Assembly: GCA_019638385.1 (NCBI GenBank)
Contig: JAHBTW010000021.1
Coordinates: 1-64,000 of the forward strand
DNA from: Saprospiraceae bacterium
GTDB taxonomy: Bacteria > Bacteroidota > Bacteroidia > Chitinophagales > Saprospiraceae
Length of the DNA: 64,000 nt
Direction of reading: 5' to 3'
Program-made: the position numbers and the translations under genes
Notes under the pieces: generated by a model
Databases searched by the model: none
Seen by the model: the letters and a program-made list of their open reading frames with translations, nothing else
Told to the model about the DNA's origin: nothing
Part shown: positions 35,088 through 42,987 of the stretch, in pieces
Position numbering within the stretch: position 1 is the stretch's first letter
How the letters are laid out: every line of letters begins with the position of its first letter

Positions 35088-35360
35088 GGTTAAAGCAGAT
35101 TTTTAGCGTGAATTCTATTTCTCCCGAATCTTTAGAAAGAAAACAAACGCATCGCCGAGAATAAAGCTTCCGCAAAGCACAGCGGGTGAAGCCCCCGCCC
35201 CATCCGTCTTATTCCGCATTTCCCCCTTTTCAATCTTATTTTCAGCCGGGTCGTTTTCAAAAAATTGATCCTCCCCTCCACCTGCACCCATCTTTGGCTC
35301 ATCAAACGGGGCGTACAGAGCGCCGGAATTTCATTCACCATTCAAAACACTATAGTAGTC
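35088..35360 (+). other. Gap upstream of the GRAS gene
   Basis: No gene was recognised in these 273 bases. A frame open from 35265 joins the GRAS frame but reads as leader sequence. A near -7 element, CATCTTTG around 35289, is the only promoter-like feature; the region is pyrimidine-rich. Confidence 0.4.
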
Positions 35361-36434
35361 ATGAGCCAGACCATCGCATCCAACATCTTCGAATCCCTGA
35401 ACGATTTTATGAAAAAAGCGCCCCACTTCGACGGGCCAACCAAACAAGACATCGAGTCATTCTTTGCCTACTGCATGGAAGGCATGGACGCTGATTCAGA
35501 AAAACTGCTGGCCACCATTTTCATCAAGGCGCTGAATAAAAAAATCCATTCCGAATCTATCGGCGAAAACATCTACCTCGGCAAATATGAAATCTCGCAA
35601 ATCCAGTTGTTCAATATTTTGATTGAAAAATTCCCTTTCGTCAAATTCAGCCAGCACATCACCAACAGCGCCATCGTAGAGGAAATGGAAGGCTGTGAAG
35701 AAGTAACCCTCGTGGACATCGGCATCGGCCAGGGTACGCAGGTGCTCAACATCATCGAACTATCGAAAAACCTGCCCCGACTCCAGAAACTGCACATCGT
35801 AGGCATTGAGCCGTTTGGAGATGCGTTGGCGAAAGCCGGCGAAAACATCCTGGCATACAATGGAAAAGTTCCGTTTCAAATCGAATTTACCGCCATCCAC
35901 GATGGGGTGGAAAACGTGGACTTTGCCGCCATCGAAAACGTCGGAGGCAAAATCATCGTCAATGCCTCCCTCGCGCTGCACCACATCCAATCCGACCTGC
36001 GCCGCTTAGACACCATCAATAAAGTGAAGGAAATGAACCCCGACTTGTTCATCCTCATCGAGCCGAATGTCAACCACTTCGAGACCGATTTTTATACAAG
36101 ATTTCAAAGCTGCTACAAGCATTTCCATCATATTTTCCAAGTCATTGACCGCATCGAAAATATTGGCGACACCGACAAAAATGCCCTGAAACTATTCTTC
36201 GGAAGAGAAATCGAAGACATCATCGGCAAAGACGAAAAAGACCGTTTTGAGAAGCACGAGCCTGCCACCCATTGGATTGGCCGGCTGAAGGAGACCAAGT
36301 TCTCTATCAAAAACAACATCCTGAAATCGCCTGTAACGGCGGGCTGCGGCGTGGAAATCAACTACCACAAAGAGGGCTTCCTCGGATTCACCCATGGCGA
36401 CGAAACGGTACTTGCCGTAATATGCGCTAACTGA
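35361..36434 (+). CDS. Bacterial GRAS-domain protein (methyltransferase-like)
   Basis: A 357-aa protein with the layout of the GRAS domain, best known from plant transcription regulators. VTLVDIGIGQGTQ (115-127) corresponds to the VHIID/SAM-loop motif, LHIVGIEPFGDAL to the next strand with its acidic residue, VNASLALHHI (200-209) to the VN..L.LH segment, and LIEPNVNHFETDFYTRF (232-248) to the E..HN...F..RF block. Aravind and co-workers described bacterial GRAS proteins as Rossmann-fold methylase relatives probably acting on small molecules. The start at 35361 is chosen because MSQTIASNIF follows normally and the upstream codons look non-coding. It is followed at once by a HisC-like aminotransferase. 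Substrate unknown. Confidence 0.82.
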   Translation: MSQTIASNIFESLNDFMKKAPHFDGPTKQDIESFFAYCMEGMDADSEKLLATIFIKALNKKIHSESIGENIYLGKYEISQIQLFNILIEKFPFVKFSQHITNSAIVEEMEGCEEVTLVDIGIGQGTQVLNIIELSKNLPRLQKLHIVGIEPFGDALAKAGENILAYNGKVPFQIEFTAIHDGVENVDFAAIENVGGKIIVNASLALHHIQSDLRRLDTINKVKEMNPDLFILIEPNVNHFETDFYTRFQSCYKHFHHIFQVIDRIENIGDTDKNALKLFFGREIEDIIGKDEKDRFEKHEPATHWIGRLKETKFSIKNNILKSPVTAGCGVEINYHKEGFLGFTHGDETVLAVICAN

Positions 36435-36439
36435 ACACA

Positions 36440-36495
36440 TTGATATTGGATATTGGGATAGTATGATATTCCACATCCCAATATCCCAATATCAA
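36440..36495 (+). repeat. Inverted repeat built from GATATTGG octamers (GRAS/aminotransferase gap)
   Basis: The left arm 36440-36459 and right arm 36475-36495 are complementary over 20 bp with a single bulged base, separated by a 15-nt loop. Each arm is two copies of the octamer GATATTGG (or its complement). The right arm ends 14 bases before the next ATG. A close relative sits at 46079-46137. Confidence 0.85.
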
Positions 36496-36509
36496 AAAAT
36501 CTCACCACC

Positions 36510-37676
36510 ATGAATAACGCTTTCTTCAACGACATTTTGCAAAACGCCCCCGCTCGTATCAACGCAACCCAAACCTCCTCCCACCTGCTGCTCGACAAAA
36601 ACGAACAGTGCGACGACGTGGCTTTTTCGATAAAACAACAAGTGTTGGGAGGCCTGATGGACGCCAATTGGAACCGGTATCCTTCTGCCGATTGCAGCGA
36701 TATAGAAGCGGCTGTGGCCAACTACTGCGGGTTGAATCCTGAGCATATTGTGTTAAGCCCCGGTTCGGCAAACATCATCACCACCCTGCTCAATTATTTT
36801 GCATTAAACAAAAAACGCATCGTCATCGCGCAGCCTACTTATACGCTGTTCGATTATCATTGCAAAACCTACAACATCGAATATACGCCCTGGCTGCTGA
36901 CGCCTGAACTGGAATATGATTACGATAATATGCCCCTGCTGGAACCCGGCTCGGTGCTGATTATTACCACCCCCAACAATCCGGTGGGCAATTCCATGAA
37001 GCGGGAGAAACTCGAAAAGATACTTTCATCCAACCCCGATTCCTTTGTGCTGGTAGATGCGGTGTATGCCGAATTTGCCGACGAGGATTTCAGCCCGCTC
37101 ATCCGCCAATACGATAACCTGATGGTCTTGCGGTCGTTTTCAAAAGCCTTCCCGATAGCGGGCTTGCGCTTCGGCTACCTGTGCGCAGCGCCTCCAACCG
37201 CCGCCATTGTCAAAAAACTGATGCTCCAGTTTTCCATCAACCACCTCACCCAGGTTTTCGCACGGGAAGTACTGTTCAGCGACGAATTTATACAGCGTTC
37301 CCGGCAACAAGTGAAAACAATCATCAGGGAGCGCACCCGGATGCACCGTTACCTGACCTACAAGTTTGACAGCAGCGCCCTGAAAGTATTCCGCTCGGAA
37401 GGCAACTTCCTGTTGGTGCGGGTTTTCGACGATGCCGATTTTCAACATGTATTGGCCGGTTTGGAAAAGAACCGCATTAAAGTGCTGAACACCTCGCCCT
37501 TCCCGCTGCTCCGCAACACGTTCCGGGTTTCCATCGGCTCGGCTGAAGAGAACAATGCTTTCGTGCAGTGTTTGATGCAAAGTATGGGACAGGAGCGCCT
37601 GCGGCAGCCGCAAGTGCGGCTCATGGACGGGTGCTATTCGGAAGAGCAGTTGAGCCGATTGCAAGCGGTAGGATAA
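36510..37676 (+). CDS. Pyridoxal-phosphate aminotransferase, histidinol-phosphate aminotransferase-like
   Basis: A 388-aa fold-type I aminotransferase of the HisC group. The PLP lysine is Lys212 in RSFSKAF; other cofactor or substrate residues seen are Asn157 in TTPNNPVGN, Asp183 and Tyr186 in LVDAVYAEFAD, and Arg220 in GLRFGY. LSPGSANII takes the place of the usual GSxE-type loop. The length fits, though a roughly 25-residue C-terminal tail (VRLMDGCYSEEQLSRL) goes beyond HisC. No other histidine biosynthesis gene is near. Pairing with a GRAS protein suggests a modified amino-acid or small-molecule pathway instead. The gap to the GRAS gene holds the octamer hairpin. Confidence 0.85.
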   Translation: MNNAFFNDILQNAPARINATQTSSHLLLDKNEQCDDVAFSIKQQVLGGLMDANWNRYPSADCSDIEAAVANYCGLNPEHIVLSPGSANIITTLLNYFALNKKRIVIAQPTYTLFDYHCKTYNIEYTPWLLTPELEYDYDNMPLLEPGSVLIITTPNNPVGNSMKREKLEKILSSNPDSFVLVDAVYAEFADEDFSPLIRQYDNLMVLRSFSKAFPIAGLRFGYLCAAPPTAAIVKKLMLQFSINHLTQVFAREVLFSDEFIQRSRQQVKTIIRERTRMHRYLTYKFDSSALKVFRSEGNFLLVRVFDDADFQHVLAGLEKNRIKVLNTSPFPLLRNTFRVSIGSAEENNAFVQCLMQSMGQERLRQPQVRLMDGCYSEEQLSRLQAVG

Positions 37677-37686
37677 CATCAAAGAA

Positions 37687-38058
37687 ATGCCAATCATGCG
37701 ATATCTGATCGGGCCGGAACTACTGTGGCTGCTCATTTACGGCGGGGCCGACCTGCTGGCTAAGGCCAATACGCCGCCTACGAAAAGAGTGGATGATTTT
37801 ATAGAAAATATCTGGTTTTGGATACCCCTGCTGGCGCTGTTCACCTTTGCGCTTTGGTGGGTACCGGTGGTGGAAAAGCGCTGGCTATTGCTGCGGGTAT
37901 GGGCGGCCTGTGTGGTCGGTTGCCATTATTCGCTCGAAAAGGCCATAGGCGCTTCAAGCACTCAGGGACCGGGCGCCGGGATGGCGTGGCTGGTGGGCAT
38001 GATGCTGCTTTTTTTGTTTTTGATCGTTGGAAGTGTTGTTGTAAAAATCAAATTCTGA
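37687..38058 (+). CDS. Small membrane protein, about four helices
   Basis: A 123-aa hydrophobic protein with segments around LLWLLIYGGADLL, NIWFWIPLLALFTFALWWVP, LLLRVWAACVVGCHYSL and MAWLVGMMLLFLFLIVGSVVV. No family recognised. An internal ATG at 37696 is an alternative start. The gene starts 10 bases after the aminotransferase stop, so it is probably in the same transcript. Confidence 0.6.
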   Translation: MPIMRYLIGPELLWLLIYGGADLLAKANTPPTKRVDDFIENIWFWIPLLALFTFALWWVPVVEKRWLLLRVWAACVVGCHYSLEKAIGASSTQGPGAGMAWLVGMMLLFLFLIVGSVVVKIKF

Positions 38059-38063
38059 TTGAG

Positions 38064-38279
38064 ATGAAAACAGTGTATTCTCACGCCTGCTGGATATTCC
38101 TGAGCGGCCCCGGCGTTCGGTTTGTGTCGAAAGATGCCTTGGAATCGAAATACTTTTGGCTGGGGCTGGCGGCAATGATTATCGTCATCATAGTGTTCAA
38201 AGACAAGCTCCAGCGATGGGCCGATACGCCCACCTCCGAACTTTTCAGACGGCGGTCCGGCTCAAAACGTTCAAAATAG
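38064..38279 (+). CDS. Small single-helix membrane protein
   Basis: A 71-aa protein from ATG 38064, 5 bases after the previous stop, with one hydrophobic segment (YFWLGLAAMIIVIIVF) and a basic C-terminus (RRRSGSKRSK) that would face the cytoplasm. The frame is open further upstream, but that part overlaps the preceding gene and reads as its shadow. No family recognised. Confidence 0.5.
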   Translation: MKTVYSHACWIFLSGPGVRFVSKDALESKYFWLGLAAMIIVIIVFKDKLQRWADTPTSELFRRRSGSKRSK

Positions 38280-38297
38280 AAGGGGACTACCTGAAAA

Positions 38298-38777
38298 ATG
38301 GACCATCGCAGCAAACATACCTACCGCACCCATCTGTACGATTTCATCAAGGATGTGCTGGTCGTGTGCCCCAATTGTGAGAGCCGCGCGCTGGTAAACA
38401 CCAATGGCTACACCATCTTCCAGCGGGAAGCCGTAAACGTGCGGGTGGTGTGCGGCCACTGCGGGTACAACAAAATCCTCGAAAGGCTATCCACCCGGAG
38501 CAAACACCTCCTCATCGGGGCGCCTGTTGACCCGTACTTCCACCTGCCGCTTTGGCTGAAAACGGAGCTGGGCGACCATCTGCTCTGGGCTTATAATATG
38601 GAGCACCTCGATTTCCTGGCGCAGCACGTGGGCGCAACATTGCGGGAGCGCAACGGCTTCCAATACCAGGTGAAAAGCATCGGCGCCCGCCTGCCCCGCT
38701 GGATGACCGCAGCGAAGCGACGGGAGGAGGTGCTGAAAGCTATCCAAAAACTCAAAAGCAAAACCGTAAACGCGTAG
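38298..38777 (+). CDS. Zinc-ribbon protein of unknown function
   Basis: A 159-aa cytoplasmic protein with an N-terminal four-cysteine zinc ribbon: CPNC near residue 24 and CGHC near residue 52. The region after it (HLPLWLKTELGDHLLWAYNMEHLDFLAQHVGATLRER) is conserved-looking and helical, and the C-terminus is basic (AAKRREEVLKAIQKLKSK). I recall similar stand-alone proteins in Bacteroidota without known function. It follows the small membrane protein after 18 bases and probably shares its operon. Confidence 0.7.
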   Translation: MDHRSKHTYRTHLYDFIKDVLVVCPNCESRALVNTNGYTIFQREAVNVRVVCGHCGYNKILERLSTRSKHLLIGAPVDPYFHLPLWLKTELGDHLLWAYNMEHLDFLAQHVGATLRERNGFQYQVKSIGARLPRWMTAAKRREEVLKAIQKLKSKTVNA

Positions 38778-38820
38778 CTCGTGGCTCGAAGCTACCTGCT
38801 TCTACTCCGTCCAAATATCC

Positions 38821-38894
38821 CCACGGTTCATTTCATTTCTGCCCCGCTTCAAGCTCCAAAATTTGCACCCGCAGTCTTCCTGTCCACATCTTTG
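38821..38894 (+). promoter_or_regulatory. Putative promoter region shared in layout with that at 42911
   Basis: A 30-base stretch ending in CCCCGCTTC at 38850 matches 42911-42940 at about 25 of 30 positions, including the core TCATTTCATTT. In both places a -7-like element begins 36 bases after the end of the stretch: CATCTTTG at 38887-38894 here, TACTTTCG at 42976-42983 there. TTTG at 38862-38865 may be the -33 element. It would drive the gene at 38943. Confidence 0.5.
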
Positions 38895-38942
38895 TGCCGA
38901 CAAGAAAATCATATCCAAGCATTCTAACAGAAATCAATCATC

Positions 38943-39566
38943 ATGCAAAGTCCAACATTTCATCCTTACCAAAACGAGGGGCTTAACCACCTTTACGAAC
39001 TCCTCTTTTGCGACAACGAAGCGGCGTTCAGCAACAACGGCGCATTCCCCTGGCCGGTCCTGTTTGCCGATCCGCCGGATGCCGAGGCACTGCTCCAACT
39101 CGCCAACGACACCAATCAGGAAAGCCGTCTGCGGGCATTGGCCGCTAACAAACTCCGCGCCATAGGCGGTGCGGCGCCCAAGCCTGAGTTGCACGGCGTC
39201 ATCGTCGAAGTGGGCATGGAGGGTGGACTCGATGTGCTGGCCGCCTTCAGCGACGGCACGGCCCGCTACCTCAACCATTCCGAAAGGGCCATTATTTCCG
39301 ATGCGCCGACGGAAGCTACCAATCCCCTGATTGCTACCCTGTGGCATCACAGCATCAATGTGGTCAATAAAATAGGCCCCTGGGATAAGCCCCGCCTCGA
39401 ACCGCCGCAAACCGGCATGGTAAGGCTGAGTTTTCTCGTGTCGGGGCAGCTTTATTTCGGACAAGCCCCGATGGACGTCTTCTTCAATGACCCCATGGCC
39501 GGGCCGGTCCTCAATTCGGCTGCGCAGTTGATGGCTTATTTGACTGAAACGGCAACCCAAAACTAA
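38943..39566 (+). CDS. Uncharacterised 207-aa protein
   Basis: No family recognised. A short alpha-helical opening (NHLYELLFCDNEAAF) is followed by a helical part (ALLQLANDTNQESRLRALAANKLRA) and then a beta-rich half (GVIVEVGMEGGLDVLAAFSDGTARYLNHSE, LSFLVSGQLYFGQ). There is no signal peptide or membrane segment, so it is cytoplasmic. It has its own putative promoter and leads a set of genes continuing with 39590 and 40640. Confidence 0.6.
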   Translation: MQSPTFHPYQNEGLNHLYELLFCDNEAAFSNNGAFPWPVLFADPPDAEALLQLANDTNQESRLRALAANKLRAIGGAAPKPELHGVIVEVGMEGGLDVLAAFSDGTARYLNHSERAIISDAPTEATNPLIATLWHHSINVVNKIGPWDKPRLEPPQTGMVRLSFLVSGQLYFGQAPMDVFFNDPMAGPVLNSAAQLMAYLTETATQN

Positions 39567-39589
39567 CCCGAAGCCTTAGCTCAAACAAC

Positions 39590-40636
39590 ATGACTGTAAT
39601 CGGCAATCTTTTTCTCGGCATAGCTGCGCTGGTATCCATCCTGATACTCAACCTTGTTTATGGCGTCCACAACCGCGGGGGCGACGCCGGCGTGGGCTAT
39701 GCCTGGTCGCTCTTGTTATCGCTTTTGGTATTCATCGTGTGCATGGGCATTGTAGCCCTGTCCATCGGCGCGAAGGGAGGCTACGCCTGGGTTGGGGCGC
39801 CCGGCACGGCACGAACGATGTGGGTGCTGGGCGGGTTCGCATTGTCTATGCTGGGCGTGTTTGCCGTTTCCATGGGCGAGGGCATGGGCGGAGCGCCGAG
39901 GTTTTTATACCATGTGATGAAAGCGGCGCCCTTGGCGGCCATTTTATCCGTGCTGGCCGGCGCATTGCTGTTGCTGAACGAGCCTTTGCGCTCAACCCTC
40001 CCTCCGTTGGCCTGGCGGCTGCCGACGTTCATCGCCATTGGCGTCGGCGTCATGGCATTGGGTTTTATAATGGTTGCAAAGGCCCGTGTTAATGCCGACA
40101 TTGCAAAGGCTGCCGCCGAATCCCATGACAGTTTCCACCAAGGGCAACTCGACAATATTGACGCCACCGACGTGATGAAGAACATGGTTTTCCTGCTCGT
40201 TTATACCGATGCCAACCAGAAAAATGACCTTCGGAAAAAAGCCCTTGCCAAAATCAAGTCCCGCCCCGACTGGCAGGAAGAACTCGTGCGCCGCCTCCAA
40301 AACGACTGGGCGCCCGAAGTCTTCACCTTCCTCGCCTCCAATGACGTGGACGATAAGGCCCTGTTCGCTGAGCCGATCCGGCAGGGCGTGCTCATACAAG
40401 CGAGACTCGTGCGGGAAAACATGCGTAAATGCAGGGACAAGTACGACCTGTACCAAGGCAGGTTCACCTGGGAGGTGGAACGGGTATTGCGCACGGTGGA
40501 CAAGTTCCAGGGCCTGGGCGTGGACTATCGCCCGGCAGTACAGGAACTTCGCAATGCCCTCGATGAGCCGGTGAGTTTTGAAATACCGAAACTAACCGCC
40601 GTTCGGGTACTGGATAAATGGTTGAAAAAACATTGA
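39590..40636 (+). CDS. Uncharacterised membrane protein with C-terminal helical domain
   Basis: A 348-aa protein whose first 160 residues hold five hydrophobic segments (IGNLFLGIAALVSILILNLVYG, LLLSLLVFIVCMGIVAL, MWVLGGFALSMLGVFAVSM, AAPLAAILSVLAGALLLL, FIAIGVGVMALGFIMVA). The rest, about 190 residues, is a cytoplasmic alpha-helical domain (KNDLRKKALAKIKSRPDWQEELVRRLQ) with a HEAT-like feel. No known family was recognised. It starts 23 bases after the previous gene. Confidence 0.6.
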   Translation: MTVIGNLFLGIAALVSILILNLVYGVHNRGGDAGVGYAWSLLLSLLVFIVCMGIVALSIGAKGGYAWVGAPGTARTMWVLGGFALSMLGVFAVSMGEGMGGAPRFLYHVMKAAPLAAILSVLAGALLLLNEPLRSTLPPLAWRLPTFIAIGVGVMALGFIMVAKARVNADIAKAAAESHDSFHQGQLDNIDATDVMKNMVFLLVYTDANQKNDLRKKALAKIKSRPDWQEELVRRLQNDWAPEVFTFLASNDVDDKALFAEPIRQGVLIQARLVRENMRKCRDKYDLYQGRFTWEVERVLRTVDKFQGLGVDYRPAVQELRNALDEPVSFEIPKLTAVRVLDKWLKKH

Positions 40637-40639
40637 GAA

Positions 40640-40903
40640 ATGATCACTGTCCTCTTCTGGATTTGCTGGGTTATTGACCTGCTGCTGTGCGCCATTGCCA
40701 TCATCGGCAAAGGCTTTGCCAATAGTTTTCATCCAGATAGCTCGGTACCGTGGTTGGCCATATTGTTGGTTGGCTGCACGGTCGGCGGGTTCCTGCTGCA
40801 AGTGCTTTTCAAAAAACCGGTATGGGCGCTCATGGCTGCGGCCCTGCCGTTGGCGGTCCTGCTGGGCATGTATGTTTTTGAGGAGGTTATCGGGCGGAAA
40901 TGA
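40640..40903 (+). CDS. Small three-helix membrane protein
   Basis: An 87-aa protein with three hydrophobic segments (VLFWICWVIDLLLCAIAIIG, WLAILLVGCTVGGFLLQVLF, ALMAAALPLAVLLGMYVFEEV). It starts 3 bases after the stop of the larger membrane protein, implying coupled translation and a possible complex. No family recognised. Confidence 0.6.
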   Translation: MITVLFWICWVIDLLLCAIAIIGKGFANSFHPDSSVPWLAILLVGCTVGGFLLQVLFKKPVWALMAAALPLAVLLGMYVFEEVIGRK

Positions 40904-40945
40904 TGGGTTGGAAAACCTGCAATTGTTATTTATAAAAGACAACAG

Positions 40946-41596
40946 ATGATGAAAACAAGACCTATCACTTGGCTTGGCCTATTCATATCGTATTCGACGA
41001 TCACAGCTGTAAACTGGATTTTTAAATCCCAGTATGGCGCCATGTTGAACAACTCACAGGTAATTGCTAAGGAGCTAATCATACTGACATTGGTGGGCGT
41101 GTTGTTTTTGCTCATTGCTAAAGGTGAAAAACTGGGGCTTGATTCCATTGGATTGAATTTTACCGGTTGGGGTAAATCCATTCTGCTGGCGTTCGGGATC
41201 ATGGTTTGTACCCTTGCTGCAATACTTGTAGGCATTTTTATTTCACAACAATTGGGGTGGTCATTTGGTGAATCAAAAGCATTCGATGCCCTTTCGTTGT
41301 GGACGATAACCCTTGTTGTCATCAGGGCGGGAGTGGCAGAGGAAGTATTTATGCGCGGCTATTTATTGGAACGGTTAACCACCATTTCAGGGAGCAAGTG
41401 GATTGCGGGTGCGCTTTCGCTGATTCCATTTGCTTTGTTTCACTACCAGGGTCAAGGCTGGGCCGGAGTGCTGATATCGTTCAATGCCGGCCTTGTGCTG
41501 ACCATTTTTTATTTCTGGAAGCGCGACCTAAAAGCAAACATCATTGCACACTTCCTGATAGATTTTATTCCAAACGTAGTTGTAGAATGGTTTTAG
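40946..41596 (+). CDS. CPBP-family intramembrane metalloprotease
   Basis: A 216-aa polytopic protein of the CPBP/Abi (CAAX protease-like) family. The three catalytic motifs are complete: AEEVFMRGYL with Glu132, Glu133 and Arg137; FALFHYQGQGW with His166; and NIIAHFLIDF with His202 and Asp206. In bacteria such proteins often sit beside bacteriocin or small-peptide genes as maturation or immunity factors. Here the neighbours are the small membrane proteins just upstream, which might be substrates, but nothing proves it. ATG 40949 is an equally good start. It ends at a weak terminator. Confidence 0.88.
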   Translation: MMKTRPITWLGLFISYSTITAVNWIFKSQYGAMLNNSQVIAKELIILTLVGVLFLLIAKGEKLGLDSIGLNFTGWGKSILLAFGIMVCTLAAILVGIFISQQLGWSFGESKAFDALSLWTITLVVIRAGVAEEVFMRGYLLERLTTISGSKWIAGALSLIPFALFHYQGQGWAGVLISFNAGLVLTIFYFWKRDLKANIIAHFLIDFIPNVVVEWF

Positions 41597-41597
41597 G

Positions 41598-41623
41598 TAT
41601 CGGCTCCGTATCCGATAATTTTT
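41598..41623 (+). terminator. Weak terminator after the CPBP protease
   Basis: TATCGG (41598-41603) and CCGATA (41612-41617) form a 6-bp stem with an 8-nt loop, followed by ATTTTTAG. It is short and only moderately stable. Confidence 0.4.
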
Positions 41624-41636
41624 AGTTTAAAATGAA

Positions 41637-41694
41637 AAATATCCAATAATTTTTATTTTTATTCAAAAAATATCGAATTTTGCGGAATGCTACA
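41637..41694 (+). repeat. AT-rich repeat motif at the DUF4143 ATPase start
   Basis: AAAATATCCAATAATTTT is followed about 30 bases later by AAAATATCGAATTTTGC, a short direct repeat. The stretch also carries CAATAATTTTTATT and GCGGAATG, both of which occur in the repeat before the other AAA ATPase (11435-11529). The ATPase ATG lies within GCGGAATG. Confidence 0.6.
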
Positions 41695-42889
41695 ACGCAA
41701 AATATACCCGCAACTCTTGTCCCACCTGCCCAAACGGGAAATGACCGTATTGATTGGCACGAGGCAAACAGGCAAATCCACCTTACTCGGCCAGTTGGCG
41801 GAAGCCCTCATATCTTCGGGCGAAACAGCCATCGTGCTCAACCTCGAAAGAAAGGATATTTTGCTCGACTTAAACCAAAACCCCGAAAACCTGCTGAAAT
41901 ATCTGCCCAAGGTTGAGGGCCACAGGGCCTTTGCCCTCATTGATGAAATACAATACCTCGATGACCCTACGAATTTCCTGAAACTGCTACACGATGAACA
42001 CGCAGACCGCCTGAAATTAGTCGTGACCGGGAGCAGCGCCTTTTATATAGACCGTCAGTTCAAGGATTCTTTGGCGGGCCGGAAACGGATTTTTGAATTG
42101 CAAACCCTTGACTTTGAGGAGTATTTGCTATTCTCCCAACAGGAAGAGGAACGCAGCGAACTCATTCGGCTTCGCACGGGCGTGGTGGAAAAATCGGCCA
42201 TTGAGCAACGGCTTTGGGTGGCACTAGAAAGTTATATGACGTATGGCGGCTATCCGGCAGTGGTGCTGGAAAACGACCCCATGCAAAAGATTGAGCGGCT
42301 CAAGGAACTGCGGGATTCCTTTGTAAAACGGGACATGCTGGAGGCCGGCGTGACGGATGAAACAAAGTTTTTCAAACTAATGATGCTGCTGGCTTCGCAA
42401 ACCGGCAACCTACTCAACATCAATGAACTCGCCAACACCCTGCAAATAACTCATGCCGTCGCCGACCATTTCATGTATGTCTTGCAGAAATGTTTTCATG
42501 TAAATCTGGTACGGCCATTTTTTCAAAACCTCCGCAAAGAGTTAGTAAAAATGCCAAAAGTCTATTTTCAAGACTTAGGCTTGCGAAACGTACTCATCAA
42601 CTATTTTGCCCCGCTCGAACAACGTACCGACAAAGGAATGCTCCTCGAAAACTATGTTTACAGGCGGCTTTCGGAACAGTACGCCGGCGACCAAATCAAA
42701 TTCTGGCGCACGGCCGATGGCAATGAGGTGGATTTTGTGGTCGAAGAAACCGCTTTCGGCGGCAAAGCCATTGAGGTGAAATTCAACCCCACCGAGGCCA
42801 ATCCCAACAAGTTCAAGAAATTCACGGAAGCTTATCCGCAGTTTCCGTTGGCGTTTTTTTCCTGGGGAGAAGGAAGGCTTTTGAGGTGA
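41687..42889 (+). CDS. AAA ATPase with DUF4143 domain
   Basis: A 400-aa protein of the AAA_14/DUF4143 family. Walker A is GTRQTGKST (24-32) and Walker B is FALIDEIQ (82-89). A sensor-like VVTGSSAFYIDR follows. The C-terminal FWRTADGNEVDFVVE then AIEVKF has the D...E-x-K pattern of a PD-(D/E)XK nuclease fold. The family has many paralogues in Bacteroidota and archaea, with unknown function and a patchy distribution suggesting transfer. It is built on the same ATPase-plus-nuclease plan as the protein at 11569, from a different subfamily, and shares upstream repeat motifs with it. Confidence 0.88.
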   Translation: MLQRKIYPQLLSHLPKREMTVLIGTRQTGKSTLLGQLAEALISSGETAIVLNLERKDILLDLNQNPENLLKYLPKVEGHRAFALIDEIQYLDDPTNFLKLLHDEHADRLKLVVTGSSAFYIDRQFKDSLAGRKRIFELQTLDFEEYLLFSQQEEERSELIRLRTGVVEKSAIEQRLWVALESYMTYGGYPAVVLENDPMQKIERLKELRDSFVKRDMLEAGVTDETKFFKLMMLLASQTGNLLNINELANTLQITHAVADHFMYVLQKCFHVNLVRPFFQNLRKELVKMPKVYFQDLGLRNVLINYFAPLEQRTDKGMLLENYVYRRLSEQYAGDQIKFWRTADGNEVDFVVEETAFGGKAIEVKFNPTEANPNKFKKFTEAYPQFPLAFFSWGEGRLLR

Positions 42890-42910
42890 GAATACTCAAT
42901 CTTCGTTCTC

Positions 42911-42983
42911 CCACGCCTCATTTCATTTTCACCCCGCTTCGACCAAAAAAACGCTCGTCAATTCCCTCCAATTCCTACTTTCG
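42911..42983 (+). promoter_or_regulatory. Putative promoter region of the sensor kinase gene
   Basis: TACTTTCG at 42976-42983 is one mismatch from TAnnTTTG and lies 4 bases before ATG 42988. Upstream is the 30-base stretch shared with 38821-38850 at the same 36-base spacing. With an initiation point just past this element, the transcript would be nearly leaderless. Confidence 0.45.
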
Positions 42984-42987
42984 TCCA

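Noticed and set aside
36510..37676. Calling the aminotransferase hisC outright
   Set aside because: No other histidine genes are nearby, the C-terminus is extended, and the GRAS neighbour suggests another substrate.
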